Below are positions 27,469-35,941 of a DNA stretch of 64,000 nt, piece after piece. The stretch is taken from the NCBI RefSeq assembly GCF_012726175.1, contig NZ_JAASAD010000001.1, positions 248,001-312,000 on the forward strand, read 5' to 3'. Every line of letters starts with the position of its first letter. Positions within the stretch are counted from its first letter, which is position 1. Source of the stretch: Micromonospora sp. HNM0581 (lineage in GTDB: Bacteria > Actinomycetota > Actinomycetes > Mycobacteriales > Micromonosporaceae). Both the position numbers and the translations under genes were made by a program. The notes beneath the pieces were generated by a model. It worked only from the letters and a program-made list of their open reading frames with translations, searched no databases and was not told the DNA's origin.

Positions 27469-28092
27469 TCAGCCGACCGGGGTCGGGAAGCCACGGTCGT
27501 GTTCGGCCTGGAGTCGCGCCATCGCGTGTTCGACGACCGTCACCATGACCTGTTTGACCGACTCACGCTGCCGAGCGTCGGTCATCACAAGTGGCACGTC
27601 CGGCGAGATGGCCAATGCCTCCCGCACCTCGTCCAACTCGTACTGGGGTGCGCCGTCGAATCGGTTGAGCGCCACCACGTACGGCAACTTGCGGTTCTCG
27701 AAGTAGTCCAGCGGGGCGAACGCGTCGGTGATCCGGCGGGTGTCCACCAGCACCGCAGCGCCCACCGCGCCTCGGATGATCTCGTCCCACATGAACCAGA
27801 ACCGGGTCTGCCCAGGCGTACCGAAGAGGTACAGGATCAAATCCTGCGCCATGGTGATTCGGCCGAAGTCCATGGCGACCGTGGTGGTCTCCTTGCCCGG
27901 CACCTTGGACGGGTCGTCGATGCCGACTCCCGCCGCGGTCATCACCGCCTCGGTGGTCAGCGGTGTGATCTCGGAGATCGCACCGACAAGCGTGGTCTTG
28001 CCCACACCGAAGCCACCCGCGACGACGATCTTCGCGGAGATGATTCCCCGGCTCTGGCGGGCCCCGGCGGGGTCATAGCTCGCGAAGTCCAC
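27469..28092 (-). CDS. cvnD: conservon small GTPase (CvnD type)
   Basis: A 207-residue Ras-like GTP-binding protein (MglA/CvnD group). G1 is GGFGVGKTT (about 26-34), G3 is GTPGQTRF, and G4 is LNRFD. It is the last gene of the four-gene conservon. Its GTG start lies inside the 3' end of the DUF742 gene (20-base overlap). Such GTPases act on the cytoplasmic side with the roadblock protein, downstream of the CvnA kinase. Confidence 0.93.
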   Translation of the reverse strand: MDFASYDPAGARQSRGIISAKIVVAGGFGVGKTTLVGAISEITPLTTEAVMTAAGVGIDDPSKVPGKETTTVAMDFGRITMAQDLILYLFGTPGQTRFWFMWDEIIRGAVGAAVLVDTRRITDAFAPLDYFENRKLPYVVALNRFDGAPQYELDEVREALAISPDVPLVMTDARQRESVKQVMVTVVEHAMARLQAEHDRGFPTPVG

Positions 28093-28435
28093 TCAGCACC
28101 CTTCCCAGCATTTCCATCCGCTCCTCGTAACCTGTGGCGGGAGCAGCCGTCTGTAGCGTCAGCAGGCCTTCGGTCACCATGTCGGCGACCAGCACCCGAG
28201 CGACACCCAGCGGTAGCCGGGTGTACGCGGCGATCTCCGCCAGCGACTCGGGTCGACCCTCGCAGACCATGGCGATGCGATGCTTGTCGTGCCCGGCGAA
28301 GCGTGATTCGGCGATCTGCGTGGGGCTGGCCACCAACACCGCTTCCAGGGCGATGTCCTGCAACGGTTCGGTCCTGCCCCGGGTGACCGCGTACGGCCGC
28401 ACCAACGCACCCCGTGGGTCACGCTGTCGATCCAT
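28073..28435 (-). CDS. cvnC: DUF742 protein (CvnC type)
   Basis: A 120-residue DUF742 protein: VRPYAVTRGRTEP at the N-terminus and a winged-helix-like core with LPLGVARVLVADMVTEGLL. It is the conserved third member of actinobacterial conservons. It starts 42 bases after cvnB and runs into cvnD. Biochemical role unknown. Confidence 0.93.
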   Translation of the reverse strand: MDRQRDPRGALVRPYAVTRGRTEPLQDIALEAVLVASPTQIAESRFAGHDKHRIAMVCEGRPESLAEIAAYTRLPLGVARVLVADMVTEGLLTLQTAAPATGYEERMEMLGRVLSGLREL

Positions 28436-28477
28436 CCGCGGTCACCTCCTCCGCATTCCGCCGGTCCGATGCACCCG

Positions 28478-28885
28478 TTACGACCGCACCGCGTCCCGGG
28501 GCAGCGGCACCAGCGCCGCACCGACCCGTTCCACGAGCAGCGCCATCTCGTAGCCCACCTGACCGACGTCGCAGCTACGCGCCGCGAGCACCGCCATGGA
28601 GGAGCCGTCACTGATGGACATCAGAAACAGATAGCCACTGTCCATCTCAATCACTGTCTGCAACACCCCGCCGGCGCTGAACATCCGTGCGGCACCCTCG
28701 GTCAGGCTCACCACGCCGGAGGTGATCGCGGCGAGCTGATCCGCCCGGTCCGCCGGCAGGTCCCGGGAGGAGGCGAGTAGCAGCCCGTCCGCGGAAACCG
28801 CCACCACGTGGGCGATACCTGCCACACTGTCGGCGAAGTTGCTGAGCAGCCAACCCATGTCCTGTATGGCCGCTGGCCTGTTCAT
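28478..28885 (-). CDS. cvnB: roadblock/LC7 protein (CvnB type)
   Basis: A 135-residue roadblock/LC7 domain protein (MGWLLSNFADSVAGIAHVVAVSADGLLLASS, then a GYLFLMSISDGSSMAVLA strand pair). It probably regulates the CvnD GTPase. Its ATG overlaps the cvnA stop by four bases, so kinase and roadblock are translationally coupled. Confidence 0.93.
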   Translation of the reverse strand: MNRPAAIQDMGWLLSNFADSVAGIAHVVAVSADGLLLASSRDLPADRADQLAAITSGVVSLTEGAARMFSAGGVLQTVIEMDSGYLFLMSISDGSSMAVLAARSCDVGQVGYEMALLVERVGAALVPLPRDAVRS

Positions 28886-31800
28886 CGGCTCGTCTCCTTG
28901 GTCGAGGTGCTGTTCTGACTCGCTCCGGCCGTCCGTCCACGCTGGACGCCTCGGTGGTACGCCGACAGCAGACCGCGTACTTCGTCAGGGGTCCGACGGC
29001 CGTGCTCACGCCCGCCGCGCGGCTCGATACCACCGGGCACGAGCTGCGCCTGGGGCACCCGCTTGGGCAGCCCCGACCGGGTCGTACCGGCGGGGGTGGG
29101 TTCGGCCGCCTGGTTGGCCCGCGACCAGCCCTCGTCGGCCGCCGTCCGCCAGGCCTCGCCCCGCGGCTGGCCGGTTCCGGGCTGGTCGGAGGGCTGCGGC
29201 GCGGAACTCGGTGGCGGCGTGGGTGAGGTCGGCGGCGCGCTCGACACCGGGCCAGCTGTGCTGGTGGCCGAGGAATTGTACGACGGCGGCGCGGGTGTCG
29301 CGGCGGCGGCCGCACCCGGTGTGCGGGTCGGCAACGTGCTACGTCCCTTGGTGGGCTCGACAGGCGGCGCCGGTCGTGGGGCGGCAGCAGCAGACGCCTG
29401 CGGAGCAGGATCGTCGAACTGTGGCCGACTGAAGATCGTGGTGACGTCGTTCCCGTGTGACCGGAACCAGACGGCCTCCATCTCCCGGAAGATCGGCGCT
29501 TCGGAGGACTGCTCCGGCGGCACCGTGATCGGGCGCGTGGGGGGTGGCGCGGTGGCAGCCAGGCTGGCACCCAGCCCACGGAAACCCGAACCGTCGAAGT
29601 CGCCACCACCGGAACGCTGCTCGGCACCCGGGGCGAATCCCGTCGGCGCGGCACCCGCCGCCCCCGCGACCGGTCCCACCGGCAGGCCGGGCGCGGTGTG
29701 CTGACTGCGATCGCCGGTACTCCGGTTCGGCAGCGGACTGAGGGTGGGCTGCGCGACCGTCGGCGTACCAACGTTGAATCCGTTGAAGGCAGGCGACGGA
29801 GTACGGTTCGGCGGCGGGTCAGCGGGTGCCGGGACGGGGGTCGGAGCCGGGGTCGGAGCCGGCCACGGCGTGCCCGAGTCGGTGCCGTTGTGCCACCCGT
29901 TCACGAGAGTCGCCGTGTTGCCACGCCCCGTGGCCCCGGCCGAATCGTTGTGTCCGGCCGTCGGGAGCGGCGCCTGCTCTACCGCGAGGGGTTGCCTGGG
30001 CCGGGTGATCGCTTGGTCACGACCGCGCAGGCTGGGCAACACGACGGTGGCGGCGGGCAGGGTGACCTGCGCCACGGTACCGCCCTCGACATTGCGGCGC
30101 AGTTCGACCCGGATGTCGTGACGGGCGGCGAGTCGGCTGACCACCGCCAGACCCATCAGGCGGAACGCCGCGACGTCGACCGCGGATGGCGCGGCGAGCC
30201 TTCGGTTGAGCGAGTCCAGCTGCTCATCGGAGAGGCCGAGTCCACGGTCCTCGATCTGGATGAGCACATAGTCCCGGATGCGTCGTCCGTCGGCCACCAC
30301 CGTGGTGTTGGGTGGTGAGAAGCGGGTGGCGTTGTCGAGCAGCTCGGCCACCAGCCGCACCACGTCGTTTACCGCGTGTGCCGCCACGGACACGTCCGTG
30401 TCGACCGTACCGAACTCGATCCGGTTGTAGAGCTCCACCTCGGACTGCGCGGCCCGCAGCACATCGACCATCAGAGCGTCGTCTCGGCGTGGCACAGCCG
30501 AGTCCGCGCCGGCGAGCACGAGGAGGTTCTCGTCGTTTCGGCGCATCCGGGTGGCGAGGTGGTCGAGCTCGAAGAGCTGTGCGAGACGCTTCGGATCCTC
30601 TTCGCCACGCTCGATGGCGTCCAGCTCGCCGATCATGCGATCGACCAGGGTCTGACTGCGTCGGGCCAGGTTGAGGAACATCGCCGAGACGCTGGAACGC
30701 AGGGCCGCCTGTTCGGCCGCGACCCGGACCGCCTCCCGGTGTACGACGTTGAACGCCGAGGCGACCTGACCGACCTCGTCACGGTTGTTGAGCTGGATCG
30801 GGTCTCGTACCTCACGGACGATCTCGTCGACGCTGCCGTCGCTGACGTTGCCCATTCCCTGGAGTCGACGCACCGCCTCCGGCAGGTCGTGGTTCGCCAC
30901 GGAGAGCGCACCCTCCCGCAGCCGGCGCAGGGAGTGGTTCAGTGAGCGGGCCAGCACCACCGCCAGGGACACCGCGATGATCAGGGTGAGCAGCACCAGC
31001 GTCGTTTCGACGACGGCCTGCCGGATGACGTCCGCGCGGGCCTGCTCGGCCTGGTCGAGCAGGCGGTTCTGCAACTCGACCTCCGCCCAGCGCATCAGCT
31101 CGTTCACCGCCCCGATCGCGGCCGTGGCCTCCTGGGCGGTGAACGGTGCACGCTGGTTCACCGACCGGCTGATGTCGGTGGCGATCCGGTCGGCCAGCAC
31201 CACCGCGTCACCGGAAACGGTGCTCTCGACCAACGCACGCTGCACGGGGTCGGCAGCGAGCGAGAAGGCCACCAGCGCCTCCTGCTGGCCGGTGAGGGTG
31301 GTCACGAACGCGGAGAACTGCTCGCTGTCCAGTCGGCCGCCGCTGAGTGCGGTGTAGGCGACCGCTTCCTCCTCCGCGACTGCCGCCTTCGCGCGGGTGA
31401 AGGCGGCGACCGCCCGGCGGCTGTCGCCGAGTTCCTCGTCGCCCGGCAGCTGGGCCAGCCCGTCACCGTAGGCGACCAGGTCGTTGAGGACCACGCCGTA
31501 GCGCAGCGCCGCCTCGGCGACCTCCATCTGCTGGCGGGCCAACACCTCCTGCCGGGTGCCGTCGAGGGTGTCCAGGTGCGCGTCGATGGTCGCGAGCCGG
31601 TCGCGGATCGCCGTGGGCACCTCACCGACCTCGGCCCGCTCCGCGCGGTACTCGTCGATCCGCTGCTGGGTCTGGCGGACCCGCAGGTTGTACGCGTCTG
31701 CCCGCTGTTGCGGTGCGGCGAGGTAGGCCGCCGCCGCCATGCGTTCGGCGTGCAGATCGTTCGTCAGTGCACTGACGTTGAGGGACAGCGCGGTGAGTGC

Positions 31801-32001
31801 GCGGGACTGACTCGCGTCGTAGGCACCCTCACCGACAGCGACCAGGCGGACCGTGGCCAGCGCGATGACGGCGGCCACGGGTACCACCAGAATCAGTGCC
31901 AGCTTGGATCGGATGCGGGCGTCACGCAGTCGGGGCAGCCGACCGTTGCTCTTCTGGGCGGTGTCACCACTGGCGGGCAGGGTCGTCGGTCCGGTGCTCA
32001 C
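28882..32001 (-). CDS. cvnA: conservon sensor histidine kinase with nitrate/nitrite-type sensor region
   Basis: A 1039-residue membrane kinase. TM1 at about 33-53; an extracytoplasmic all-helical sensor region (about 54-330) of the kind annotated as NIT (nitrate- and nitrite-sensing); TM2 at about 332-354; HAMP-like linker; H-box FELDHLATRMRR with His near 480; ATPase N-box LLDNATRFSPP near 553 and DRGLGLS near 585. The last ~340 residues are Pro/Ala/Thr-rich and look disordered. GTG 32001 was chosen because GGAGG stands seven bases upstream; the frame continues 147 bases beyond. The nitrate assimilation operon ends just beyond cvnD. Confidence 0.9.
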   Translation of the reverse strand: MSTGPTTLPASGDTAQKSNGRLPRLRDARIRSKLALILVVPVAAVIALATVRLVAVGEGAYDASQSRALTALSLNVSALTNDLHAERMAAAAYLAAPQQRADAYNLRVRQTQQRIDEYRAERAEVGEVPTAIRDRLATIDAHLDTLDGTRQEVLARQQMEVAEAALRYGVVLNDLVAYGDGLAQLPGDEELGDSRRAVAAFTRAKAAVAEEEAVAYTALSGGRLDSEQFSAFVTTLTGQQEALVAFSLAADPVQRALVESTVSGDAVVLADRIATDISRSVNQRAPFTAQEATAAIGAVNELMRWAEVELQNRLLDQAEQARADVIRQAVVETTLVLLTLIIAVSLAVVLARSLNHSLRRLREGALSVANHDLPEAVRRLQGMGNVSDGSVDEIVREVRDPIQLNNRDEVGQVASAFNVVHREAVRVAAEQAALRSSVSAMFLNLARRSQTLVDRMIGELDAIERGEEDPKRLAQLFELDHLATRMRRNDENLLVLAGADSAVPRRDDALMVDVLRAAQSEVELYNRIEFGTVDTDVSVAAHAVNDVVRLVAELLDNATRFSPPNTTVVADGRRIRDYVLIQIEDRGLGLSDEQLDSLNRRLAAPSAVDVAAFRLMGLAVVSRLAARHDIRVELRRNVEGGTVAQVTLPAATVVLPSLRGRDQAITRPRQPLAVEQAPLPTAGHNDSAGATGRGNTATLVNGWHNGTDSGTPWPAPTPAPTPVPAPADPPPNRTPSPAFNGFNVGTPTVAQPTLSPLPNRSTGDRSQHTAPGLPVGPVAGAAGAAPTGFAPGAEQRSGGGDFDGSGFRGLGASLAATAPPPTRPITVPPEQSSEAPIFREMEAVWFRSHGNDVTTIFSRPQFDDPAPQASAAAAPRPAPPVEPTKGRSTLPTRTPGAAAAATPAPPSYNSSATSTAGPVSSAPPTSPTPPPSSAPQPSDQPGTGQPRGEAWRTAADEGWSRANQAAEPTPAGTTRSGLPKRVPQAQLVPGGIEPRGGREHGRRTPDEVRGLLSAYHRGVQRGRTAGASQNSTSTKETSR

Positions 32002-32447
32002 GACATCGCCTCCGTCGTTTTCTTCCCGCCAGAACTGCCGACTCGCGCGCCAAGCGACGGCCGGCGCCATGCGCGGCACGGCCGCGATTTCATCAGACGT
32101 GATCGTGTTTGGGAAGCCGCAGGAGGGCAGGAAACGGTCGGACGGCACGCTACTCGTGATCCGGTCAACTAATACCTACATTTCCACAGCGCCCCTGAAC
32201 AGGGCTTGTAACTCCGAGGTGGCCACCCATGTCGCCACAGTGAGCATCTGAAAACATTTGGTCACACCAACATGTGGGATCGGTGTCCCGAAACGCCTTC
32301 GCTGGCCCCGCTTGACCGCAGCGCCCGGCATTGGCAAGGTTTTGCAGGCTTCGCGCACACGGTACGGCAGAGCCGTCTCATTATGCACAGTGGACGGATG
32401 AGCCGCCGGTGACCGGGCCCCGCCCGTGCCGTATCAGGAGGATCGAG
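32002..32447. other. 446-base intergenic region with an inverted repeat
   Basis: Divergent spacer between cvnA (-) and the binding lipoprotein (+). It holds an imperfect inverted repeat at 32254-32275 (ACAT-TTGGT-CAC-ACCAA-c-ATGT) and a small hairpin CCCTG-AA-CAGGG at 32193-32204. It is locally poorer in GC than its surroundings. I could not identify convincing -35/-10 pairs for either gene and saw no small ORF with a ribosome site. Confidence 0.4.
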
Positions 32448-33629
32448 TTGACCCCCTTCCGCTCCGCGACCGCCACGGCGCTCGTGTCGACCCTGCTCGC
32501 CACCACCCTCGTCGGGTGTCAGTTCAGCGAGGACGAGCAGGACACAAGCCCGATCGTGATCGCCGCCGACCTGGAACTCTCCGGTGCCTCAGCCGGGTTC
32601 GGCAAGGTCTACCGGCAGGCCCTGGAACTGAAGGTCGAGCAGTTGAACGCCTCTGGCGCACTCAACGGCCGCTCGGTCGAACTATTACTGAAGGACAATC
32701 GGTCCGACGCCAGCGAGTCGCTGCGGAACATCGTCGACTTCAGCAACGACAAGCGGGTCACCGCCATCATCATGGGCGGTTGCAACGAATGCGCGGTCGG
32801 CGCGGTACGCACCGTGAATGAGAACCAGATCCCGACCGTCGCTCTTGCCGCCGCCGGCGCGGTGGTGGACCCGGTCGCGGAGCGTCGCTACATGTTCAAG
32901 CTGGCCCCCAACGCCGAGGACAACGCCGGGGCCCTGACGGCCGAACTGCGACGCCGCAACATCGACACGGTCGGCCTCCTGCGCAGCAACGACGACTACG
33001 GCAAGGAGGGTTCCTCCGCCCTGCGCAGCGAGTTCAGGAAGGTCGGCATCCAGATCCTGGCCGAGTCCGCCGCCCGCAACACCGACACGGAACTGGACGG
33101 GCAGATCAGCACGTTGACCGACGTCAACCCCGACGCCCTGGTCTTCTGGACCCCCCCGGAGCAGGCGATGCTCGCTGCCAGCGCGGTCGAGCGGGCCGAC
33201 TACACCGGAGCCCTGTTCCTCGACGCCTCGGCCGCGGGTGACCTCTTCCTCGGCACTGCCGCGAAGTCGGCGGAACGGGCCACCCTGGTCTTCACCCAGA
33301 CGATGGTCATCGACGACGTCATCGCGACCACCCCCGCCAAGGCCGCCCGCCGTCAGTGGTTCCAGGACTACACCGCCCGGTACGGCGGCTACCACGGCTC
33401 CGCCTCGTTCGCCGCGGACGCCGTCCAGCTCATCGCCGACGCGGAGCTGCGGGCCGGCGGAGTCGCCGGTGAGGTCGACCGGGACCTTCTCCGCGACGTG
33501 CTGGAGACGTCCCAGATGGACGGCCTGTCCGGTCCGATCCGGATGACGCCGGACAACCACTCAGGGCTGATGCCGCAGGCGCTGACCACCCTGATCGCCC
33601 GGAACGGGCGGTGGCGCCTGGCCGGCTGA
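32448..33629 (+). CDS. ABC-type branched-chain amino-acid-like substrate-binding lipoprotein
   Basis: A 393-residue periplasmic-binding protein of the LivJ type. TTG 32448 is preceded by AGGAGG and opens a lipoprotein signal with lipobox LVGC (Cys24). The mature part has two lobes (IVIAADLELSGASAGFGK at the start, VGLLRSNDDYGKEG in the middle). No permease or ATPase genes of this family adjoin it, so it may feed a remote transporter or act as a sensor, perhaps for the neighbouring conservon. A strong terminator follows. Confidence 0.85.
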   Translation: MTPFRSATATALVSTLLATTLVGCQFSEDEQDTSPIVIAADLELSGASAGFGKVYRQALELKVEQLNASGALNGRSVELLLKDNRSDASESLRNIVDFSNDKRVTAIIMGGCNECAVGAVRTVNENQIPTVALAAAGAVVDPVAERRYMFKLAPNAEDNAGALTAELRRRNIDTVGLLRSNDDYGKEGSSALRSEFRKVGIQILAESAARNTDTELDGQISTLTDVNPDALVFWTPPEQAMLAASAVERADYTGALFLDASAAGDLFLGTAAKSAERATLVFTQTMVIDDVIATTPAKAARRQWFQDYTARYGGYHGSASFAADAVQLIADAELRAGGVAGEVDRDLLRDVLETSQMDGLSGPIRMTPDNHSGLMPQALTTLIARNGRWRLAG

Positions 33630-33646
33630 GCCGGTCGAGCGGGTCC

Positions 33647-33688
33647 ACGACCGTCGGGAGACCTTCAAACGGGTCTCCCGACGGTCGT
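33647..33688. terminator. bidirectional terminator
   Basis: A perfect 17-base stem, ACGACCGTCGGGAGACC (33647-33663) against GGTCTCCCGACGGTCGT (33672-33688), with an eight-base loop. It lies between the convergent lipoprotein and ABC permease genes and touches the permease stop. Confidence 0.85.
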
Positions 33689-34549
33689 TCAACGGCTCGA
33701 GGTGGTCTCCCGCAACCAGGGCAGGCTGCGCCGTTCGAGCAGGACCAGCGCGGTGTAGAGCAGGATGCTGACCAGGGCGACCAGGATGATCGCAGCCCAC
33801 GCGGTGGCGGTGTCGCCGATGCCGGCGTACTGCTGGATCACGTAGCCCAGGCCGCCCTCACCTGCCTGGAACTCCCCGATCACCGCGCCGATCGCGGCCA
33901 GCGGCATGGCGACCTTCAGGCCCACGAAGATCTGCGGCAGGGCGGCCGGGAAGCGGACCTTGCGGAACGCCTGCCACCGGGAGGCGTTCCACGACCGGAC
34001 CAGCTCGGCCAGTTCGGCCGCGGTGGTGGTCAGCCCGGTGACGGTGGACAGCACGATCGGGAAGAAGCAGAGCAGGAAGACCATGGTGAGGATCGGCTTC
34101 TGGCCCCAGCCGAGCGCCACCACGAGCAGCGGGCCCAGAGTGATCTTCGGAACGGCGTTCACCGCGACGAGCAGCGGGGTGAACATCCGCTCGACCGTCC
34201 GCGAGGCCGCCAGGGCCAGGCCGATCAGCACGCCGGCCACCGCGGAGAGGGCGAAACCGACCAGGATCTCGCCGGTGGTCGCGGCGGTGTGCTCCAGCAG
34301 CCTGGCGGGCCGTTCGGAGAACGCGGCGAGAACGTCACCGGGCGGCGGCAAAGCGGCCGGGTGGATCAGCTCCAGCCGGGCCACCAGCCACCAGAGACCA
34401 AGCGCGACCAGCAGCCCGGACGCGGGCAACAGCGCAGCGGCGGTACCCGAGCGCAGGTCGCCTGTTCGCCATCGTCGGCCACGCGATACCCCGGGGGGCG
34501 GCTCGGGTACGAGCGTCGCCTCCGGCTGCCGGGGGCGGACGTCGGTCAT
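33689..34549 (-). CDS. ABC transporter permease, taurine/thiamine-precursor type
   Basis: A 286-residue inner-membrane permease with about six membrane segments and the EAA loop (ELVRSWNASRWQAFRKVRFPAALPQIFVGLK region; key Ala and Gly conserved). ATG 34549 follows AGGAGG. It belongs with the binding protein upstream and, across a divergent promoter, the ATPase at 35942. The family includes ThiX, SsuC and TauC. The very strong hairpin upstream of it probably lowers its level relative to the binding protein. Confidence 0.9.
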   Translation of the reverse strand: MTDVRPRQPEATLVPEPPPGVSRGRRWRTGDLRSGTAAALLPASGLLVALGLWWLVARLELIHPAALPPPGDVLAAFSERPARLLEHTAATTGEILVGFALSAVAGVLIGLALAASRTVERMFTPLLVAVNAVPKITLGPLLVVALGWGQKPILTMVFLLCFFPIVLSTVTGLTTTAAELAELVRSWNASRWQAFRKVRFPAALPQIFVGLKVAMPLAAIGAVIGEFQAGEGGLGYVIQQYAGIGDTATAWAAIILVALVSILLYTALVLLERRSLPWLRETTSSR

Positions 34550-34593
34550 CGGATCCTCCTGCGAATCGGAGCTGTCGAACAGTCGGGGAAGCG

Positions 34594-34629
34594 AGGTACG
34601 CCGCACCGCGACTGCGGTGCGGCGTACCT
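34594..34629 (-). terminator. perfect 16-base intercistronic hairpin
   Basis: AGGTACGCCGCACCGC (34594-34609) pairs perfectly with GCGGTGCGGCGTACCT (34614-34629) around a GACT tetraloop. It sits 19 bases after the binding-protein stop and 33 bases before the permease ribosome site. No U-tract follows, so mRNA stabilisation of the upstream gene or partial termination is likely. Confidence 0.7.
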
Positions 34630-34648
34630 GTGCGGTGCCGAGACCGCG

Positions 34649-35674
34649 TCAGGCCTTCGGCGCCAGGTTGAAGTCGATGATCTGCTCCGGGGTGAGGTCC
34701 GACTTGAGCGCACCGGCACCACGCAGGATCGCGATGCTCTTGGCGACCCGGCCACTGTCCAACGTGCCCAGCGCGGTGCCGGAGTTGTTGGACCGGACGT
34801 ACCCGGCCATCAGCTGCAGCTCGGCAGCCGCAGCGGCGGTGTTGACCGCCTCGGCGTTCTTGGCCAGGATCTCGGCTGCGCCCTGCGGGTCCGCCAGAGC
34901 GTCCTCCATGCCCTTGAGCAGCGCCTCGGAGAACCGCTTGACCTGCTCCGGCTTCTCGCTGGCGTACTGCTTCGAGGTGACCAGCACGTTGCCGTACAGG
35001 TCCTGCATCACGTTGCTGTAGGGCAGCAGAACGGCCTTCTTCTTGGTCACCGCCTCGATGGTCGGCTGGCCCACGACGAACTGACCGATGCCGTCGACCG
35101 TGCCGGAGGCCAGCGTGCCCATCAGGGTCTGCGCCTCGCCGTTGACCCACTTCACCTTGTCGTAGTCGATGCCGGCCATTCGCGCGTACGTCGGGAAGAG
35201 GTTGCGGACCACCGAGCCGGGGGTGTCCGCGAGAGTCTTGCCCTCCAGGTCCTTCGGGGTGGTGATGCCCGTCCCTTCGACCGTGGCGATGGCGGCCATG
35301 GTGCGCTGCTGGATCGCGGCCACCACCACGAAGTCCTTGGCCTCACCGTTGCCCAGCTGGAGCAGCCCGCCGGTCAGGTCGATCGGGCCGAACTGCGCCT
35401 GCCCACCAACCACCGTCTGGATGACCGAGCCGGTGCCCTGCCCGGGCTTGATCTCTACGTCGAAGCCGGCGTCCTTGAAGTAGCCCTTCTCCTTGGCCAC
35501 CCAGGCGTACGCGTCGCGCCCGAAGTTGCCGAACGAGGTGAGATAGGTCACCTGCTCCAGCGCGGCGCCGACATCGTTGCCGTCGGCGTCGTCCGAGCCG
35601 CTACTGCACGCGGAGACCAGGGCGAGCGCGGTGGCCATCGTGGCCGCGGCGACCGTACGGGTCAGCCTTCTCAT
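34649..35674 (-). CDS. ABC transporter substrate-binding lipoprotein, NMT1/THI5-like
   Basis: A 341-residue lipoprotein (lipobox VSAC, Cys23) of the NMT1/ThiY/SsuA fold: VTYLTSFGNFGRDAYAWVAKEKGYF, then GGQAQFGPIDLTGG and the hinge strand. The fold binds pyrimidine thiamine precursors, riboflavin, alkanesulfonates or nitrate in different members; the ligand cannot be read from sequence. It is first in a two-gene operon with the permease, divergent from the ATPase-LLM-cupin operon. No TPP riboswitch is present in its leader. Confidence 0.88.
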   Translation of the reverse strand: MRRLTRTVAAATMATALALVSACSSGSDDADGNDVGAALEQVTYLTSFGNFGRDAYAWVAKEKGYFKDAGFDVEIKPGQGTGSVIQTVVGGQAQFGPIDLTGGLLQLGNGEAKDFVVVAAIQQRTMAAIATVEGTGITTPKDLEGKTLADTPGSVVRNLFPTYARMAGIDYDKVKWVNGEAQTLMGTLASGTVDGIGQFVVGQPTIEAVTKKKAVLLPYSNVMQDLYGNVLVTSKQYASEKPEQVKRFSEALLKGMEDALADPQGAAEILAKNAEAVNTAAAAAELQLMAGYVRSNNSGTALGTLDSGRVAKSIAILRGAGALKSDLTPEQIIDFNLAPKA

Positions 35675-35941
35675 CAGTGCACCTTGTCCTTTCCAACCGG
35701 GGCGTCGGGCCTCCGGGAGGGAGTTGTGGGAGGCGGCGCCGGCAGCCGGGTGGAAGCCGACACCGCGTATGGAGGGGGACTCTCGCGGGCACAGCGTACG
35801 AGAACCTCACCTTTGCGACGCCAGGCGTACCGGGTTGCGGAACGGATACAAAGTGATGTCCACCCCGGACGGTGCGATACAGGGCGGAAGCCGATAGCCT
35901 TTCCCAGTTCCTGACTTTCCACTCAGGGAGGCTTGTCGGCG

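Noticed and set aside
33611-35914. Long plus-strand open frame opposite the permease and binding-protein genes
   Set aside because: Crosses a terminator and two certain minus-strand genes; composition is Arg/Gly/Gln-rich with no domain.
35675-35941. Possible TPP riboswitch in the divergent ABC promoter region
   Set aside because: Neither CTGAGA nor the GGTAATGCC core occurs on either strand, so no thiamine control is supported here.
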